The notes below the pieces were generated by a model. The model was not told the origin of the DNA, ran no database searches, and was given only the letters and a program-made list of their open reading frames with translations. From assembly GCF_013032505.1 (NCBI RefSeq), contig NZ_WQCG01000003.1, positions 682,001 through 746,000 on the forward strand: 64,000 nucleotides of DNA, given 5' to 3'. Position 1 is the stretch's first letter. Every line of letters starts with the position of its first letter. Source of the stretch: Ruegeria atlantica (GTDB taxonomy: Bacteria > Pseudomonadota > Alphaproteobacteria > Rhodobacterales > Rhodobacteraceae). Of the stretch, positions 8,536 through 14,721 are shown in pieces. The position numbers and the translations under genes were made by a program.

Positions 8536-8790
8536 TCAGAACAGGGACCCCTGGGCGGGATCGGGTTTTTTCTTGGGGGGTGCGGGGGCCGGTGGAGGAT
8601 CGGACCGGCGGGAAAAAAGATCCTCGCCATCGGCCTTGCGTTTCCACTCCTCGGCCCTGGCGCGACACTCTGGGATTTCACAGACAAAAATCATTGTCCG
8701 CTTGTCCTCGGGCAGTCGGGACATTTGCCCCTTGCGGCGGTAGCCAAACGGGGCGACAGGCGCGCCACAGTTTTTGCAGGGGCCAGCCAT
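8536..8790 (-). CDS. small zinc-ribbon phage protein
   Basis: This 84-residue protein has two cysteine pairs, CKNC at residues 5-8 and CEIPEC near 37-42, forming a likely zinc ribbon. A proline- and lysine-rich tail ends in QGSLF, which resembles a PCNA or clamp-binding peptide (QxxLF) and could target the sliding clamp. That reading is inference. It lies in the early operon with TGATG overlap to its upstream gene. Confidence 0.55.
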   Translation of the reverse strand: MAGPCKNCGAPVAPFGYRRKGQMSRLPEDKRTMIFVCEIPECRARAEEWKRKADGEDLFSRRSDPPPAPAPPKKKPDPAQGSLF

Positions 8791-9059
8791 CAGAACAGCG
8801 ACACCAGGCGGTCCAGATCGTTAGCCACCGCCACAAAGTCCAGGCCCTCCTGGATCATGCGGCCGCGCTCAAAACCGGACGTGACCGGCCGTTGTGCGCG
8901 GTGGAAAGCCTGGATTGCAGCTAACCGGCAATTGACCTCCTGGCGGGTCACCAACGCCGCGTCCAATTCGCCGCCGCCCTGGTCGGTTTCGGCAAACATG
9001 CGCAGGATACGGCGCGCGCCATCTATGGAGATTTGCCTGGCCGGGGTGTGCTGGATCAT
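8790..9059 (-). CDS. phage protein of unknown function
   Basis: This 89-residue protein starts at ATG 9059, overlapping the upstream stop as ATGA, which supports translation in the early operon. It is helical and charged, with LDFVAVANDLDRLVSLF at the C-terminus. I recognise no family. Confidence 0.5.
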   Translation of the reverse strand: MIQHTPARQISIDGARRILRMFAETDQGGGELDAALVTRQEVNCRLAAIQAFHRAQRPVTSGFERGRMIQEGLDFVAVANDLDRLVSLF

Positions 9060-9415
9060 CGCGCACCCCCGACAGCATGACCGGACACAAAATCCTGAAA
9101 CCGGCCGACCATGCACGGCAAAGGGGGCAACGGAACCGCAGGGCGACGGTTGCGCGGAATGCGAATAAACCGGGCGTCCAGGTCCGCCTCGAGGCCCGCC
9201 TGGCGCTTGGACTCGAGTCCAGTCAGGAAGGCGTCAAAGGCCCGATTGTCCCGCGCGTCCTCCACCCGACGAATGCGGCGCAGAATGGTTGACGGGTGGA
9301 TTTCCTCCTCGCGGGCCAGTTCGCGCATTGTCACCTGGTCAATGGTGTGCGCCAGGTAGGACTCGAGGGCGGCAGGCGAAACGCGGCCGCGCGGCTGGGC
9401 GGGTTCGGCTTTCAT
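9056..9415 (-). CDS. HTH protein resembling the N-terminal half of DUF6456 regulators
   Basis: This 119-residue protein begins at ATG 9415 with GGAG upstream. Residues about 14-70 form a helix-turn-helix (MRELAREEEIHPSTILRRI followed by RRVEDARDN), matching my memory of the first half of DUF6456 helix-turn-helix proteins common in Rhodobacterales. The matching C-terminal half appears to be a separate gene at 10879-11259. It probably binds DNA as an early regulator. The family link is from pattern memory, not a search. Confidence 0.6.
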   Translation of the reverse strand: MKAEPAQPRGRVSPAALESYLAHTIDQVTMRELAREEEIHPSTILRRIRRVEDARDNRAFDAFLTGLESKRQAGLEADLDARFIRIPRNRRPAVPLPPLPCMVGRFQDFVSGHAVGGAR

Positions 9416-9546
9416 CGGGAAAAATGCTCCTCGGATTTGGCGATATAGACGTCCAGGGAAACGGGTTCCGGTTCCTCGAGGACGAACGGGACGGCCATTG
9501 CGGCCACCGCCAGGGCGGCCGCAAAGCAAAGCGCAACGCTATCCAT
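9412..9546 (-). CDS. single-pass small membrane protein
   Basis: This 44-residue protein has one hydrophobic segment at the N-terminus (VALCFAAALAVAAMAVPFVL) followed by an acidic tail. It starts at ATG 9546, 8 bases inside the upstream gene, and overlaps the next gene by 4 bases. Such tight packing suggests it is real. Function is unknown; an inner-membrane protein such as a superinfection-exclusion factor is only a guess. Confidence 0.45.
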   Translation of the reverse strand: MDSVALCFAAALAVAAMAVPFVLEEPEPVSLDVYIAKSEEHFSR

Positions 9547-9808
9547 TGCGCGCCTGGTTGAGTTTGGCGGCGATTTGCTCCTCGATAATCGCGCGCTCTT
9601 TCTTGAGGTCGTCCAGGGACGTCTCGGCCTGGTCCGTCGGCTCGGGGGCCAGGGTGGCCTCGAGGTGGTCCAAGAGGTCCCGGTGGCCGGTGAATGCCCC
9701 CAGGCGGACCGGCTCATCGCCCCGGTGGGACACGGACGACAGGGTGAAACCGCCGTTGTTGTGGGGGCGGATCAAAAAATCACCGTCTTTAGTTTCGCAA
9801 TAACGCAT
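9539..9808 (-). CDS. phage protein of unknown function with coiled C-terminus
   Basis: This 89-residue protein has a beta-rich N-terminus (MRYCETKDGDFLIRPHNNGG) and a charged, probably coiled helix (LDDLKKERAIIEEQIAAKL) at the end. Its ATG has a GGAG site. I recognise no family. It lies directly downstream of the beta-class methyltransferase gene. Confidence 0.5.
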   Translation of the reverse strand: MRYCETKDGDFLIRPHNNGGFTLSSVSHRGDEPVRLGAFTGHRDLLDHLEATLAPEPTDQAETSLDDLKKERAIIEEQIAAKLNQARNG

Positions 9809-9817
9809 GGAATTCTC

Positions 9818-10876
9818 CTAGTTTTCAGGTGGAAAGAGGGAGGCTTGGCCCAGCAGGGCATGGGGCGCGGGGTCGGAAACGTCCGGGACGTCCTCCTGGT
9901 TTTGGAGGTCAGAAATTCCGCGCAAAATGTCGGCTTGGTATTCGGGTTTCTGCTCAATCAGATCGCAATGAACACCCAGGTTTGCGGCCGCCCATCCGGT
10001 CGAACCTGACCCGCCGAACGGGTCCAGGATGCGCGCCCCGGCCGGGACAATCAGCTTGATAAGCCACTCCATAAGGGCCTGGGGTTTGACCGTCGGGTGT
10101 TCCGATCCACGGCGGTCCGCCTTGGACGCCTTGGCGCAATAGAAGAACCGGGACGCAGACAGGCCATTGTCCGCGACGGGGAAGCGGGCCAGGACCTCGG
10201 GCGAACCATCATGCAGGAGGTTGCCGGGATACCTGGTCGGGATCGGGTCCAGGTCAGACTTGCGCGGCTTGTCCAGGTTCGGGATTGCCGTTGCCGCCAG
10301 GTTGATTGCGCCGGTCCCCGTTGCCAGGCATTGCCGCGCAATGGACGATTCCGACAGCGGTTTGCGCACCAGGGCGATAGGCTCGAGACAGGGGCGCAAC
10401 ACCGTCCCCCAACCTTCCCAGGTCTGGATTTCCTCCTGGGAACAACCCAGCTTTTCCAGGTAGCGCCAGACGGGGTGATTTTGCGGCAAGCCCGATCCAT
10501 AGACCCAGGCCAGCATTTCGCGGAATTCCAGGCCCGCGTCCTCGAGGGCCACGGCCATCCGGTGGAATTTGCGCGAATGATTGAAGGCGGCCAGGTATCC
10601 GCCAGGCTTCAAAACACGCAACACTTTGGCCCAGGTTTCGGGCCGGAATGAAATGTCGCCGCCGTCCCAGGTCTGGCCCTGGAATTTTTGCGAGGCGCGG
10701 GCGTTGCCGCCGTCTCGGCCGACGCGCGCGGGTGCGGCGTCCGGGTTCCCGAAGCGGTCAACGATAGACTGAAGGTGGTAAGGCGGATCAGTGACCACGC
10801 CGTCAAAGTGATCGTCCGGGAAGGTGTCCAGGACCTTTAGGCAATCGCCAGGATGCAGAGAGACAAGCGCGGACAT
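9818..10876 (-). CDS. phage DNA methyltransferase, beta class (N6-adenine or N4-cytosine)
   Basis: This 352-residue amino-methyltransferase has motif IV DPPY at residues 30-33 and the SAM-binding motif I (LDPFGGSGST) at about 284-293. The order IV then I defines the beta class. The central region would be the target-recognition domain. No restriction endonuclease is encoded beside it, so it is probably an orphan that protects phage DNA or marks regulatory sites. It is embedded in the early operon, with the upstream stop two bases away. Confidence 0.85.
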   Translation of the reverse strand: MSALVSLHPGDCLKVLDTFPDDHFDGVVTDPPYHLQSIVDRFGNPDAAPARVGRDGGNARASQKFQGQTWDGGDISFRPETWAKVLRVLKPGGYLAAFNHSRKFHRMAVALEDAGLEFREMLAWVYGSGLPQNHPVWRYLEKLGCSQEEIQTWEGWGTVLRPCLEPIALVRKPLSESSIARQCLATGTGAINLAATAIPNLDKPRKSDLDPIPTRYPGNLLHDGSPEVLARFPVADNGLSASRFFYCAKASKADRRGSEHPTVKPQALMEWLIKLIVPAGARILDPFGGSGSTGWAAANLGVHCDLIEQKPEYQADILRGISDLQNQEDVPDVSDPAPHALLGQASLFPPEN

Positions 10877-10878
10877 GA

Positions 10879-11259
10879 TTAGACCACCTCGCGCCGGTTC
10901 AATTCGGCCAGGGCCATTGCCAGGACCAGCTTTGCCGACCTGGTGGGCCAGCCCAATTCCTTCTCAGCGGTTTCAAAGCCCATCCGCATCCCGCAGATTG
11001 CAACCAGGGCGGTGAATAGGCCCGACGGCAAAACCTCGGCCGCGCGATGCAGGACGGCGGACTGTTCCGGGTTGATTGAGCAATCGGCGCTAAACTGTGA
11101 CGCGGCGCGGAATGCCTCCTCGCCCAGGTAGGCGCGGATTTTGGGGTTTCCGTTGCGGCCAGCTTCCAGGACCGGGTGGGGGCGGTTTTCCTCCTCGGCA
11201 AGCCGGATCAGGCGGACCATTTCGGGCGTGACAGCAGGTTCAAAGACTTTCCATTGCAT
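10879..11259 (-). CDS. protein resembling the C-terminal half of DUF6456 regulators
   Basis: This 126-residue protein starts at ATG 11259 behind a strong GGAGGA site. Residues about 85-120 (ICGMRMGFETAEKELGW followed by PTRSAKLVLAMAL) match the characteristic C-terminus of DUF6456 proteins, in which a short helix precedes an E-x-x-x-GW-x-x-RS motif. With the separate HTH gene at 9056-9415 the prophage would encode this regulator in two pieces. Family assignment is from memory. Confidence 0.6.
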   Translation of the reverse strand: MQWKVFEPAVTPEMVRLIRLAEEENRPHPVLEAGRNGNPKIRAYLGEEAFRAASQFSADCSINPEQSAVLHRAAEVLPSGLFTALVAICGMRMGFETAEKELGWPTRSAKLVLAMALAELNRREVV

Positions 11260-11273
11260 GGGGTGTCCTCCAC

Positions 11274-11561
11274 TCATCCGGCCAAACGGCGCGAATTGAT
11301 CGCCAACAGGGCGGCAACGCGGTGGTTGGTAAGTTTCGACATGGCCCAATCCAGACCGTCCTGGGTCAGGGTTACGCGGCCGGTTCGTGACTGGTTGACC
11401 AGGCCAAACTGGCGGGCGGTGGCGGTGGCGATATTGGTTTCCGGCAGGTCGTACCCGGCGGCCTTGTGCAACGGTGTCCCTGGGAATTCCTGGGTGATTG
11501 CAACGGCCAGGAGGAAATCCAAAAGGCGGTCATTCTTGAGGGTCGAAAGGTCAACGGCCAT
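11274..11561 (-). CDS. phage protein, possibly winged-helix
   Basis: This 95-residue protein begins at ATG 11561, sharing a base with the upstream stop (TGATG). A GTG three bases earlier is possible. The segment ARQFGLVNQSRTGRVTLTQDG has the look of the recognition helix and wing of a winged-helix domain. No family is recognised. Confidence 0.5.
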   Translation of the reverse strand: MAVDLSTLKNDRLLDFLLAVAITQEFPGTPLHKAAGYDLPETNIATATARQFGLVNQSRTGRVTLTQDGLDWAMSKLTNHRVAALLAINSRRLAG

Positions 11562-12031
11562 CACTCAACCCCCCGGCCGTCGGCATAGATCGCAGCGAAT
11601 GCGGCCGCCGCGTTGCGGTGCAGGATCAAGGCCGCCATGCGAGTAAACGGGATGCCGTATGCGACCGCCGTATCCTCGACCAGGGCGCGGCCTGGGCCGG
11701 TGAATTCGACGTTGACGCCTCGGGATTCCACCTCATTTGCCGCCAGGAGGGTTGTGTCCACCCGGAAATCCACGGCCGAAATTGAACGCGGCGCATTCAG
11801 GAGGTTTTCCAGGTCCGCGACGTCCCGGTGGTGGGCCAAGTAATCCATCAGGAGGCGGATTGCCTCGCCCCAAAAGGTCAGCCGTTCACGATCAACCATG
11901 CGCTGCAAAACCAGGTTGGTTTTGTGGACGGTCCGAATGGTGTAGCGCGCATACCCGCGAACCTTTGCCGGGTCCCGCAACGGCACATGCGCGCCGTGGG
12001 GGTATGGGGTTTTCTCAATCTCGGACAACAT
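11561..12031 (-). CDS. first gene of the phage early operon, unknown function
   Basis: This 156-residue protein has a GGAG site before its ATG and is the promoter-proximal gene of the leftward early operon. It is mainly helical (VLQRMVDRERLTFWGEAIR) with no motif I can name. Its position directly downstream of the luxI terminator and the AT-rich promoter region makes it the first gene expressed when early transcription starts. Confidence 0.6.
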   Translation of the reverse strand: MLSEIEKTPYPHGAHVPLRDPAKVRGYARYTIRTVHKTNLVLQRMVDRERLTFWGEAIRLLMDYLAHHRDVADLENLLNAPRSISAVDFRVDTTLLAANEVESRGVNVEFTGPGRALVEDTAVAYGIPFTRMAALILHRNAAAAFAAIYADGRGVE

Positions 12032-12212
12032 TTTCGGGTCACTCCATGTTTTGGTGTGAACCCTTGATGCAACTTATTGTCCGGGGGCCGTGATGCTCAA
12101 AAGAGGCGAAAAATTCTCTTTATTTTCAAAAATATATCATCCCGTCACCGGGTTTATTCAGCCCTGAGAAAAATAACCAAATCTGATATTTATTCTCACA
12201 ATTCACCACATG
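12032..12212 (-). promoter_or_regulatory. probable promoter region of the leftward early operon
   Basis: These 180 bases between the luxI terminator and the first early gene are AT-rich, in contrast to the surrounding coding DNA. The only ORF, on the opposite strand, looks spurious. On the minus strand TTGAGC is followed after 17 bases by a weak -10 candidate near 12070. No clear operator dyad is seen. The position makes it the natural early lytic promoter. Confidence 0.4.
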
Positions 12213-12243
12213 AAAAAGGGGCCAGGAATCGAACCTGGCCCCT
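12213..12243 (-). terminator. intrinsic terminator of luxI with a tRNA T-arm-like loop
   Basis: On the minus strand GGGGCCAGG and CCTGGCCCC form a perfect 9-bp stem followed by TTTTT, 22 bases after the luxI stop. The loop and inner stem read GGTTCGATTCC, identical to a tRNA T-loop consensus, but no other tRNA parts surround it. It separates luxI transcription from the early operon. Confidence 0.8.
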
Positions 12244-12264
12244 CGGGAAATCTATTTCGGATCG

Positions 12265-12873
12265 TTAGGCGGGCCGCCTGGCCGTGGTCACCTTGAAGAA
12301 TGGCCGGTGACACTCAATCACGCAAAAGACCTCGCCCGCGTCATTGGTGGTAACCGGGCCACCTGGTCGCGCCTCGAGGCCCGCGCGCCGCAACCAAGCG
12401 ACAAAGCCCGGCGGCATGAGCGCAAAGACCTTTTGCGCGCCGATCTGGTCGCAATGTTCCATCAATGCGATTGCGTTACGGCGCAAAGCCTCATTTCGGA
12501 CTTTGCGAGGCAAAGAAGGATCGACGGTGAAGCGGGTAGCCTCAAAAGAACCGGGGGCCGTGCAAGGTTCCTGGGCAATGGTTGCGGGAATGCTGGGCAA
12601 GCGGCCCAGGGTGGCGTCCCGTATCATGTAGCTATAGGCGGGGCCGTCATAGTCGCAGGGCATGAGGCGGGACGCGGCCAAAACCCGCCCCAGGGCGTGG
12701 GTGATCACGTATTTTGTCAAAGGGGTGTCGTACTGGTCCCATTCCACATCCTGGGTGTGGGGGACGTTCCATCCCGCATCATCAACAAAGACAGATTTTC
12801 TAACCCGCAAGTGATCATACCAAAGGGGGCCGTGCTGATGCATCGACCCCCAATCACAAACGATAGTTTCCAT
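12265..12873 (-). CDS. luxI: LuxI-type acyl-homoserine-lactone synthase (prophage-borne)
   Basis: This 202-residue protein keeps nearly all invariant residues of LuxI synthases: R25, F29, W35, E44, D46, D49, R69, E111 and R114, in the frames VRKSVF, W..P..QDVEWDQYD, ASRLMP and FEATRF. The family makes acyl-homoserine lactones from acyl-ACP and S-adenosylmethionine. The start at ATG 12873 is chosen for GGAGG seven bases upstream; MEAN at 12885 has none. It follows the luxR gene on the same strand and ends in its own terminator. Length is normal. The position usually held by F84 seems changed, so chain specificity cannot be predicted. It lies inside the prophage, between the repressor and the early operon. 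Confidence 0.88.
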   Translation of the reverse strand: METIVCDWGSMHQHGPLWYDHLRVRKSVFVDDAGWNVPHTQDVEWDQYDTPLTKYVITHALGRVLAASRLMPCDYDGPAYSYMIRDATLGRLPSIPATIAQEPCTAPGSFEATRFTVDPSLPRKVRNEALRRNAIALMEHCDQIGAQKVFALMPPGFVAWLRRAGLEARPGGPVTTNDAGEVFCVIECHRPFFKVTTARRPA

Positions 12874-12890
12874 ATTTGCCTCCATTCATA

Positions 12891-12905
12891 GTTGTTAAGC
12901 ACAAC
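12891..12905. promoter_or_regulatory. small dyad between luxR and luxI
   Basis: GTTGT-TAAGC-ACAAC is a perfect 5-bp inverted repeat in the 54-base gap ahead of luxI. It could be a LuxR-binding half-palindrome pair or a chance dyad; it is shorter than a classical 20-bp lux box. Confidence 0.3.
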
Positions 12906-12927
12906 CTGGAAGCGATTAGCGAATAAT

Positions 12928-13602
12928 TTACGAAGCCACCGTTACGCCCGCAACGGCACAAATATGCACCGCCGCAATGAAGTTGTTGACACCCAATAGC
13001 GTTTCAATGCGCCGCTTGCGCAGCTTGATAGCGTCCTCCGAAATCTCGAAATACTCGGCCACCCGGCCCGCGCGCATTCCGTGGGCGAACAAAGACACCA
13101 ATTCACACTGTTCACCACTTAACAGGCCCGTGTTCTGGACCAGCTTTTCCATGTGGGTTTTGTGCAAGAGCCTGGCGGCCTCCTCGCGGGCCGTACCGTT
13201 CAAAGCATTCGCCCCGGTGTAACTGACAATAAGCCCGCTACCCGCAATCTGACTGGACAGGGAAACGCCGTGGCGCATCCCGAATTCGCGGGCCGCATCC
13301 ATGACCGGGTTTTTCGTGTCCGCGTGTTCGCCCCAATCAAACACAATGGCCTTTGGCCCGCAGTTCTGGACCACCGGGTCCAGGCGAACCCAGTTGTTTT
13401 TGTGGTAAAGCTCCTGGAACTCTGGCGCATAGTTGGAGAAACACCCCACCTCACCCTTTGCGAAGTTGCCAAAACCAACGGTGCAAAGCTGGTCGGCAAT
13501 ACCGATCAGCGGCGCGAACTCTTGTTCGTCAAAAATCTGCATAATTTTCCCCTCGTAATCGGCAACCAGACTGCACCAATCACTTAGAACAGTGAAACTC
13601 AC
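12928..13602 (-). CDS. luxR: LuxR-type autoinducer-binding regulator (prophage-borne)
   Basis: This protein of about 224 residues has an N-terminal autoinducer-binding domain (PEFQELYHKNNWVRLDPV, residues 60-77; W90 in VFDWGE) and a C-terminal LuxR helix-turn-helix from about residue 160 (LSGEQCELVSLFAHGM...VAEYFEISEDAIKLRKRRI). The ligand-contacting Asp-Pro pair (D75, P76) and the tyrosine are kept, but the family's first tryptophan is Phe (F62), which may alter ligand choice. The given start is a GTG; ATG at 13542 would remove 20 residues. It lies between the phage repressor and luxI, all on one strand, forming a complete quorum-sensing pair. Confidence 0.85.
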   Translation of the reverse strand: MSFTVLSDWCSLVADYEGKIMQIFDEQEFAPLIGIADQLCTVGFGNFAKGEVGCFSNYAPEFQELYHKNNWVRLDPVVQNCGPKAIVFDWGEHADTKNPVMDAAREFGMRHGVSLSSQIAGSGLIVSYTGANALNGTAREEAARLLHKTHMEKLVQNTGLLSGEQCELVSLFAHGMRAGRVAEYFEISEDAIKLRKRRIETLLGVNNFIAAVHICAVAGVTVAS

Positions 13603-13621
13603 TATTTTTGGGGGGTTTCAC
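13592..13621. promoter_or_regulatory. inverted repeat over the luxR start region
   Basis: GTGAAAC (13592-13598) and GTTTCAC (13615-13621) are perfect 7-bp arms separated by 16 bases, overlapping the luxR GTG start. Upstream lie a short hairpin TCCGCC-GCT-GGCGGA (13668-13682) and another dyad TTGTA-CGGAA-TACAA (13683-13697). These could be operators for LuxR or the phage repressor. Confidence 0.4.
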
Positions 13622-13755
13622 ATTTCGGCGTGATCTTGCAACCTCCGGGCGATTGAGGGAAGTTAGTTCCGCCGCTGGCGGATTGTACGGAATACAACAA
13701 ATGACAAAAACCGAACTCCTGGCGCTATTGCCAATTCTTGGCGATGCAGAGGCCG

Positions 13756-14160
13756 TCAGCCTTTTTCTTTTTCTGCAATCGCGGCCCGAACATCCGGGAA
13801 CCGCTGGGACAGAAACTCCAAAGCCTCTTTTGCCTGGTCCTCGCTGATAGCCTGGACCATCCCGAACAGGTCGTTTCGGATTTCTGAGATTGGGTTTTCC
13901 GCGTCCAGGATCGACACGTTATGCAGGCCCAAAGCCTCGCAAATCATTTCCAGGGTTTCAAATTTCGGTTTGGACGGCCCATTCAACACGGCGTTGACGG
14001 TGTTGACCCCAAACTTAATGTTGTTGGACTCCGCAATCTGACGGGACAACGCGGACGCATTGGTCCCCTTGTAGTGAATGAGAAGGTTTAGATTGCGGCG
14101 GCGGCGCTGCCAAATCTCGTCATTCTCGGTTGCGGGCTTGTTATGCTCTGGGTCTTTCAT
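13756..14160 (-). CDS. prophage repressor, Cro/CI-type HTH
   Basis: This 134-residue protein has a Cro/C1-type helix-turn-helix around residues 30-65 (LSRQIAESNNIKFGVNTVNAVL followed by NGPSKPKFETLEMICEALGL), ending in the diagnostic ETLEMICEALGL-type helix. It is transcribed away from an operator-rich region shared with a divergent HTH gene, the standard arrangement of a lysogeny repressor. There is no LexA-like cleavage or peptidase domain, so induction is not by simple RecA autocleavage. The start at ATG 14160 lacks a strong ribosome site; an extended frame to 14247 seems unlikely. Confidence 0.75.
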   Translation of the reverse strand: MKDPEHNKPATENDEIWQRRRRNLNLLIHYKGTNASALSRQIAESNNIKFGVNTVNAVLNGPSKPKFETLEMICEALGLHNVSILDAENPISEIRNDLFGMVQAISEDQAKEALEFLSQRFPDVRAAIAEKEKG

Positions 14161-14253
14161 CGGTCTAACATCGTGTGAACTGATACCGCACAACCTTAGC
14201 GGAAATCCAAAACATTGAGAAGCTACCAAAAAGGGGAGATACATCATTGCGTT

Positions 14254-14286
14254 TTGTGTAAATCACTGTATTTTGTAATTACACAA
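14254..14286. promoter_or_regulatory. probable repressor operator region
   Basis: The gap between the divergent repressor and Fis-like genes holds TTGTGTAA (14254-14261) and TTACACAA (14279-14286), perfect 8-bp arms 17 bases apart. The perfect 10-bp palindrome TGTAATTACA (14274-14283) overlaps the second arm. The dyad lies in an AT-rich stretch that would contain the divergent promoters. This is the expected site for the CI-like repressor and its rival. Confidence 0.65.
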
Positions 14287-14339
14287 CCTAAAGAGTAAAC
14301 GGCGAATCGTCAAAAAACTCTAAGAGCGAGCAGCGCAGC

Positions 14340-14546
14340 ATGGATGTAACAGGCACAAACCAAGAGTTTGAGGGCAAGCCGTTAAGCCACGTCGTCCGTG
14401 ACATTGAGAGACAATATTTTTGCTGGGCCTTGAACAAGGCGAACGGCAACAAGGCCGAAGCCGCGCGCCTGGCGGGTATCACCTACCAAACATTTACCCG
14501 GAAACTGACGTCCTTGGACTTGAAGGTGACTTACCATGCAGAGTGA
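14340..14546 (+). CDS. Fis-type HTH protein, candidate Cro/Xis-like antagonist
   Basis: This 68-residue protein consists of the Fis-type DNA-binding domain found at the C-terminus of NtrC-family activators (ERQYFCWALNKANGNKAEAARL followed by AGITYQTFTRKL). It is divergent from the CI-like repressor across the operator, so it probably acts as the lytic switch protein or a directionality factor for the integrase. It is the only HTH gene on the + strand in the prophage. Confidence 0.7.
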   Translation: MDVTGTNQEFEGKPLSHVVRDIERQYFCWALNKANGNKAEAARLAGITYQTFTRKLTSLDLKVTYHAE

Positions 14547-14721
14547 CGAACAGCTTTGCAGACGCGCGCTTGAAGGGGCCGCCCAGCTTGTAGAACTCTA
14601 CGGTGAGGAATTCTTGCCCCTGTTCTTGCGCCTCGAGGAGGAACTGGAAAAGACCCTGGGTCAGCGCACCGCCGTTGACCGCGCCCTGGCACTCGCCAGG
14701 AAGGGCGGCCGGGCCGCTTAA
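14536..14721 (+). CDS. small acidic phage protein, unknown function
   Basis: This 61-residue helical protein (LVELYGEEFLPLFLRLEEELEKTLG) starts inside the last codons of the Fis-like gene and is likely cotranscribed with it. It ends 4 bases into the convergent integrase gene. I recognise no family; an antirepressor or integrase partner is possible from position alone. Confidence 0.5.
   Translation: MQSDEQLCRRALEGAAQLVELYGEEFLPLFLRLEEELEKTLGQRTAVDRALALARKGGRAA

Noticed and set aside
7944..8924. 326-residue + strand ORF opposite the HD and zinc-ribbon genes
   Set aside because: The minus-strand genes show overlapping starts, ribosome sites and motifs; the + frame does not.
12218..12242. Possible tRNA gene at the luxI terminator
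   Set aside because: Only a T-arm-like element is present; no acceptor, D-arm or anticodon arm can be folded around it, and a T-run follows directly.
12077..12268. 63-residue + strand ORF between the early operon and luxI
   Set aside because: It reads through the luxI terminator and the AT-rich promoter region and has no supporting signal.
13608..13847. Small + strand ORF (inner start at 13701, MTKTELLALLPILG) opposite the repressor 3' end
   Set aside because: It overlaps the repressor coding region in antisense, has only a weak ribosome site and a proline-rich tail typical of shadow frames.
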